Position numbers and translations under genes: made by a program. A DNA stretch of 64,000 bases from an uncultured Eubacteriales bacterium. Its GTDB lineage: Bacteria; Bacillota; Clostridia; Peptostreptococcales; Anaerovoracaceae. The stretch lies in assembly GCA_902798745.1 (NCBI GenBank), contig CADBXM010000005.1, forward strand, positions 1 to 64,000, read 5' to 3'. The notes beneath the pieces were generated by a model. It did no database searches. It was not told where the DNA came from and was given only the letters and a program-made list of their open reading frames with translations. Below are positions 61,887 to 64,000 of this stretch, piece by piece. Numbering within the stretch: position 1 is the stretch's first letter; each line of letters starts with the position of its first letter.

Positions 61887-62757
61887 AGCTATCGTCACCT
61901 CCGTCCAGGTATTCGTCAAGAATGCTGTAAAGCTCATCTCCTGTAGGCGGATCCATGCTTATCGTCTTACCCCTGATGCTCTCGGTGAGTTCAGGGTCGA
62001 GCTGCATTGTCCTCGCCTTGATTGGATCATCCGTAAACGAAGTAAAGCCCGGGACATAGAGGTCGTCCTCTGTTCCCTGCTGCTTATATCCGTAGCTGCC
62101 TTCCTCGTCACGGACGATATGCCCCTGATCGATGGCAACTACTCTCTTATTCATTTTATCCACGATATCCTTGGCGTGAGTTACCATGAGGACTGTCGTG
62201 CCTCTAATATTGATCTGCTCGAGCAGCGCCATGATATCCATCGCAGTTATTGGATCGAGGTTACCGGTAGGCTCGTCGCATATGAGCACTCTAGGTTTAT
62301 TAACAAGAGCTCTTGCGATGCCGACTCTCTGCTGCTCTCCCGCCGACAGCTCTGCAGGATATCTGTTCGCTTTGTCCTTTATATCCACCAGGTCGAGCAC
62401 ATAAGGTACCCTTTCCCTGATTTCCCTTTTGCTCTTATGGAGCACTTCCATAGCAAAAGCGACATTTTCATATACGGTCTTCTTTTCAAGAAGCCTGAAG
62501 TCCTGGAACACCATTCCGATCTTCTGCCTTATTGCAGGTATTTCGCGTCTTCCGATCTTTGTGATGTCCTTTCCGGCGAGTATGATCCGTCCGCTGTCGG
62601 GATCTATCTCCTTAAGGATCAGTCTTATGAAAGTGGTCTTACCCGCGCCTGATGGTCCTACGAGGAAAACGAAGTCTCCGCTTTTGATATGGACCGAGGC
62701 ATCGATAAGCCCTACATTGTCTCCGTATTTTTTGGTTACGTTGTTGAATATTATCAT
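61879..62757 (-). CDS. ftsE: Cell-division ABC ATPase FtsE with C-terminal extension
   Basis: 292 residues. VGPSGAGKTTFIRLIL (Walker A, ~33-48), GMVFQDFRLL (Q loop), ELSAGEQQRVGIARALVNKPRVLICDEPTGNLDP (signature and Walker B) and MVTHAKDIVDKM (H loop) are complete. FtsE is usually about 220-230 residues; this one carries ~65 more acidic, Pro-containing residues (DDLYVPGFTSFTDDPIKARTMQLDPELTESI ...) after the ATPase. A 24-bp dyad overlaps the predicted -10 upstream (62778-62801). Confidence 0.93.
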   Translation of the reverse strand: MIIFNNVTKKYGDNVGLIDASVHIKSGDFVFLVGPSGAGKTTFIRLILKEIDPDSGRIILAGKDITKIGRREIPAIRQKIGMVFQDFRLLEKKTVYENVAFAMEVLHKSKREIRERVPYVLDLVDIKDKANRYPAELSAGEQQRVGIARALVNKPRVLICDEPTGNLDPITAMDIMALLEQINIRGTTVLMVTHAKDIVDKMNKRVVAIDQGHIVRDEEGSYGYKQQGTEDDLYVPGFTSFTDDPIKARTMQLDPELTESIRGKTISMDPPTGDELYSILDEYLDGGDDSYE

Positions 62758-62777
62758 GAAAAAAGAGCTTCCTCCCG

Positions 62778-62801
62778 TATAATAGACGAAAGTATTATAC
62801 A
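62778..62801 (-). promoter_or_regulatory. 24-bp dyad with -10 element upstream of ftsE
   Basis: GTATAATA (62778-62785) and TATTATAC (62794-62801) are perfect inverted arms with an 8-bp spacer. The TATAAT read on the minus strand is a likely -10 for the ftsE-led operon; the -35 is weak. Candidate operator. Confidence 0.45.
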
Positions 62802-62847
62802 GTCAGAAGCCCTTGCTGTTCTTGAAACTTAATGAACTTTCAGAGTG

Positions 62848-63573
62848 TCAAACGAGCACCTTCGAGAGGAAATCCTTAGTACGCGGTTCCTGTGGGTTAT
62901 TGAGCACTTCTTCAGGTGTACCCTGCTCTACGATGTATCCACCATCCATGAATATGACCTTGTTGGCTACTTCCTTGGCGAATCCCATTTCGTGAGTCAC
63001 GACCACCATGGTCATACCTTCTGTGGCGAGATCCTTCATAACATCAAGTACTTCTCCTACCATCTCAGGGTCGAGCGCCGAGGTAGGCTCGTCAAACAGG
63101 ATCACTTCCGGATCCATTGCTAGCGCGCGGGCGATAGCCACTCTCTGCTGTTGTCCGCCGGAAAGGTTTCTCGGATACTCGTTCGCCTTTTCCGCCAGGC
63201 CTACACGATCCAGCAGCTTCATGGCTTTCTCTTCTATCTCCTTTTTGTCGGCCTTCTTTACATTCAAAGGTCCGATCGTAAGATTTTCAAGCACCGACTT
63301 GTGCGGGAACAGATTGAAGGACTGGAACACCATGCCCATCTTTGTCCTCATGCGGTCTATATTGCCCTCCGTAACTTGTTCACCGTCAATGTATATCTCA
63401 CCGGCCGTCGGCTCCTCGAGCCTGTTGATGCAGCGGAGCATAGTGGATTTACCTGAACCGGATGGTCCAACGATGCAAAGCACTTCGCCCTCTTCCACAT
63501 TCTGGTCGATACCTTTGAGCACCTCAAGATCGCCGAAGCTCTTTTTGAGTCCTTTTATTTCTATCATACTCAT
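62848..63573 (-). CDS. glnQ: Polar amino-acid ABC transporter ATP-binding protein
   Basis: 241 residues. [34 protein letters not shown] (Walker A and following), [64 protein letters not shown] and [24 protein letters not shown] are the standard GlnQ/HisP set. Overlaps the permease gene by 4 bp. Substrate (glutamine, cystine, arginine or other) cannot be told without the binding protein, which lies outside the window. Confidence 0.93.
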   Translation of the reverse strand: MSMIEIKGLKKSFGDLEVLKGIDQNVEEGEVLCIVGPSGSGKSTMLRCINRLEEPTAGEIYIDGEQVTEGNIDRMRTKMGMVFQSFNLFPHKSVLENLTIGPLNVKKADKKEIEEKAMKLLDRVGLAEKANEYPRNLSGGQQQRVAIARALAMDPEVILFDEPTSALDPEMVGEVLDVMKDLATEGMTMVVVTHEMGFAKEVANKVIFMDGGYIVEQGTPEEVLNNPQEPRTKDFLSKVLV

Positions 63574-64000
63574 GCCGCTGACTCCCTTCTGGCCATCTTT
63601 CTCTCATAGCCGTTGATTATCTTGGACAGAGGTATAGTCAGGATCATGTAAGCCAGCGCTACCCCGATATATGCCGGGAAGGTCTCGAATGATGATGAGT
63701 TCCATAGCTGTCCTCGCCTCAATATCTCAACCACGCCTACATAACCGAGCACTGATGTCTCCTTGATGAGAGTTACGAATTCATTCGCGAATGCCGGAAG
63801 GATAACACGGACTGCCTGAGGTATGATGATGAGTCTCATAGCCATACCATGTGTCATGCCGAGAGATCTTGCGGCTTCCATCTGGCCTTTATCAATAGCC
63901 TGGATACCCGATCTGATTACCTCGGACATGTACGCAGCCGAGTTGCAGCCGCATACGATGATGGCCGGAACTGCCATGCCGCCGAAATCGTCCCATTTAA
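63570..64000 (-). CDS. Polar amino-acid ABC transporter permease, 5' end outside window
   Basis: The frame runs to the window edge (codons before the internal ATG at 63977 read KWDDFGG), so the N-terminus is missing. The visible part has the EAA loop [52 protein letters not shown] and a last helix [27 protein letters not shown], as in GlnP/HisM-type permeases. Translationally coupled to glnQ by ATGA. Confidence 0.92.
   Translation of the reverse strand, partial: KWDDFGGMAVPAIIVCGCNSAAYMSEVIRSGIQAIDKGQMEAARSLGMTHGMAMRLIIIPQAVRVILPAFANEFVTLIKETSVLGYVGVVEILRRGQLWNSSSFETFPAYIGVALAYMILTIPLSKIINGYERKMARRESAA

Overview
The window looks like a chromosomal segment of an anaerobic low-to-mid GC Bacillota, class Clostridia (Family XIII/Anaerovoracaceae-like is my best guess, made from gene content and not from a marker gene). 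The pointers are phosphate butyryltransferase, a lysine riboswitch driving a dapA-dapB-ddh-lysA operon (meso-DAP dehydrogenase route), FtsE/FtsX with a PcsB-like M23 protein, an ECF-type vitamin S component, rubredoxin- and Fe-S-dependent flavoproteins, and strong AGGAGG ribosome binding sites. Most genes lie on the minus strand and are tightly packed with ATGA overlaps.

Layout. 1-5.1 kb: end of a lipoprotein gene, a TfoX-N protein, then a ~4 kb islet with one large surface protein and a fragment of a phage/ICE-type protein, bounded by tRNA-Ala(GGC) and a copy of its 3' end. 5.1-11.4 kb: serC - catalytically dead D,D-carboxypeptidase - uvrC - DUF1292 operon, divergent from serA. 11.5-22.2 kb: carbon and redox metabolism, with a beta-galactosidase/galactokinase fusion, ptb, nitroreductase, rubredoxin-flavoprotein, lacZ, rpiB, a 75-bp palindromic tandem repeat and a cyclodeaminase. 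22.2-31.8 kb: riboswitch-controlled lysine operon, a 955-residue Fe-S flavoprotein, lysC-pnuC. 31.8-41.3 kb: glmS-purB-purA-purC and dapF-pyrG-guaA. 41.5-46.5 kb: lysR, ilvE, a three-part MocR-type regulator and a divergent ECF S component. 46.5-50.7 kb: YwaF, araD, FGGY kinase, aldo/keto reductase. 50.7-53.05 kb: a second surface-protein islet, at tRNA-Ser(CGA). 53.1-62.8 kb: a long envelope/DNA-repair gene train (ftsE, ftsX, M23, recJ, ctpA, sfp, recX, tcdA, phosphoesterase, dac). 62.8 kb to the end: amino-acid ABC transporter genes.

How the parts fit. Lysine is made by DapA, DapB, Ddh and LysA under lysine control. The DapF homologue elsewhere in the window has Tyr where the first catalytic Cys should be, which fits a cell that does not need the epimerase. 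Lactose/galactoside use is served by LacZ and by a fused GH2-GalK. Serine synthesis is split between back-to-back serC and serA promoters.

Most interesting. (1) Both tRNA genes in the window carry the same footprint: a duplicated tRNA 3' end bounding a small integrase-free islet whose only large gene is a secreted beta-helix-like surface protein, with paired 9-bp direct repeats of 12-bp period between that gene and the distal tRNA fragment. (2) A MocR regulator whose fold-I aminotransferase domain has lost its PLP lysine and is fused to an intact-looking class-IV PLP domain. (3) The GH2-galactokinase fusion. (4) Two pseudoenzymes, a D,D-carboxypeptidase homologue and DapF. All of this was read by eye; no database search was run.
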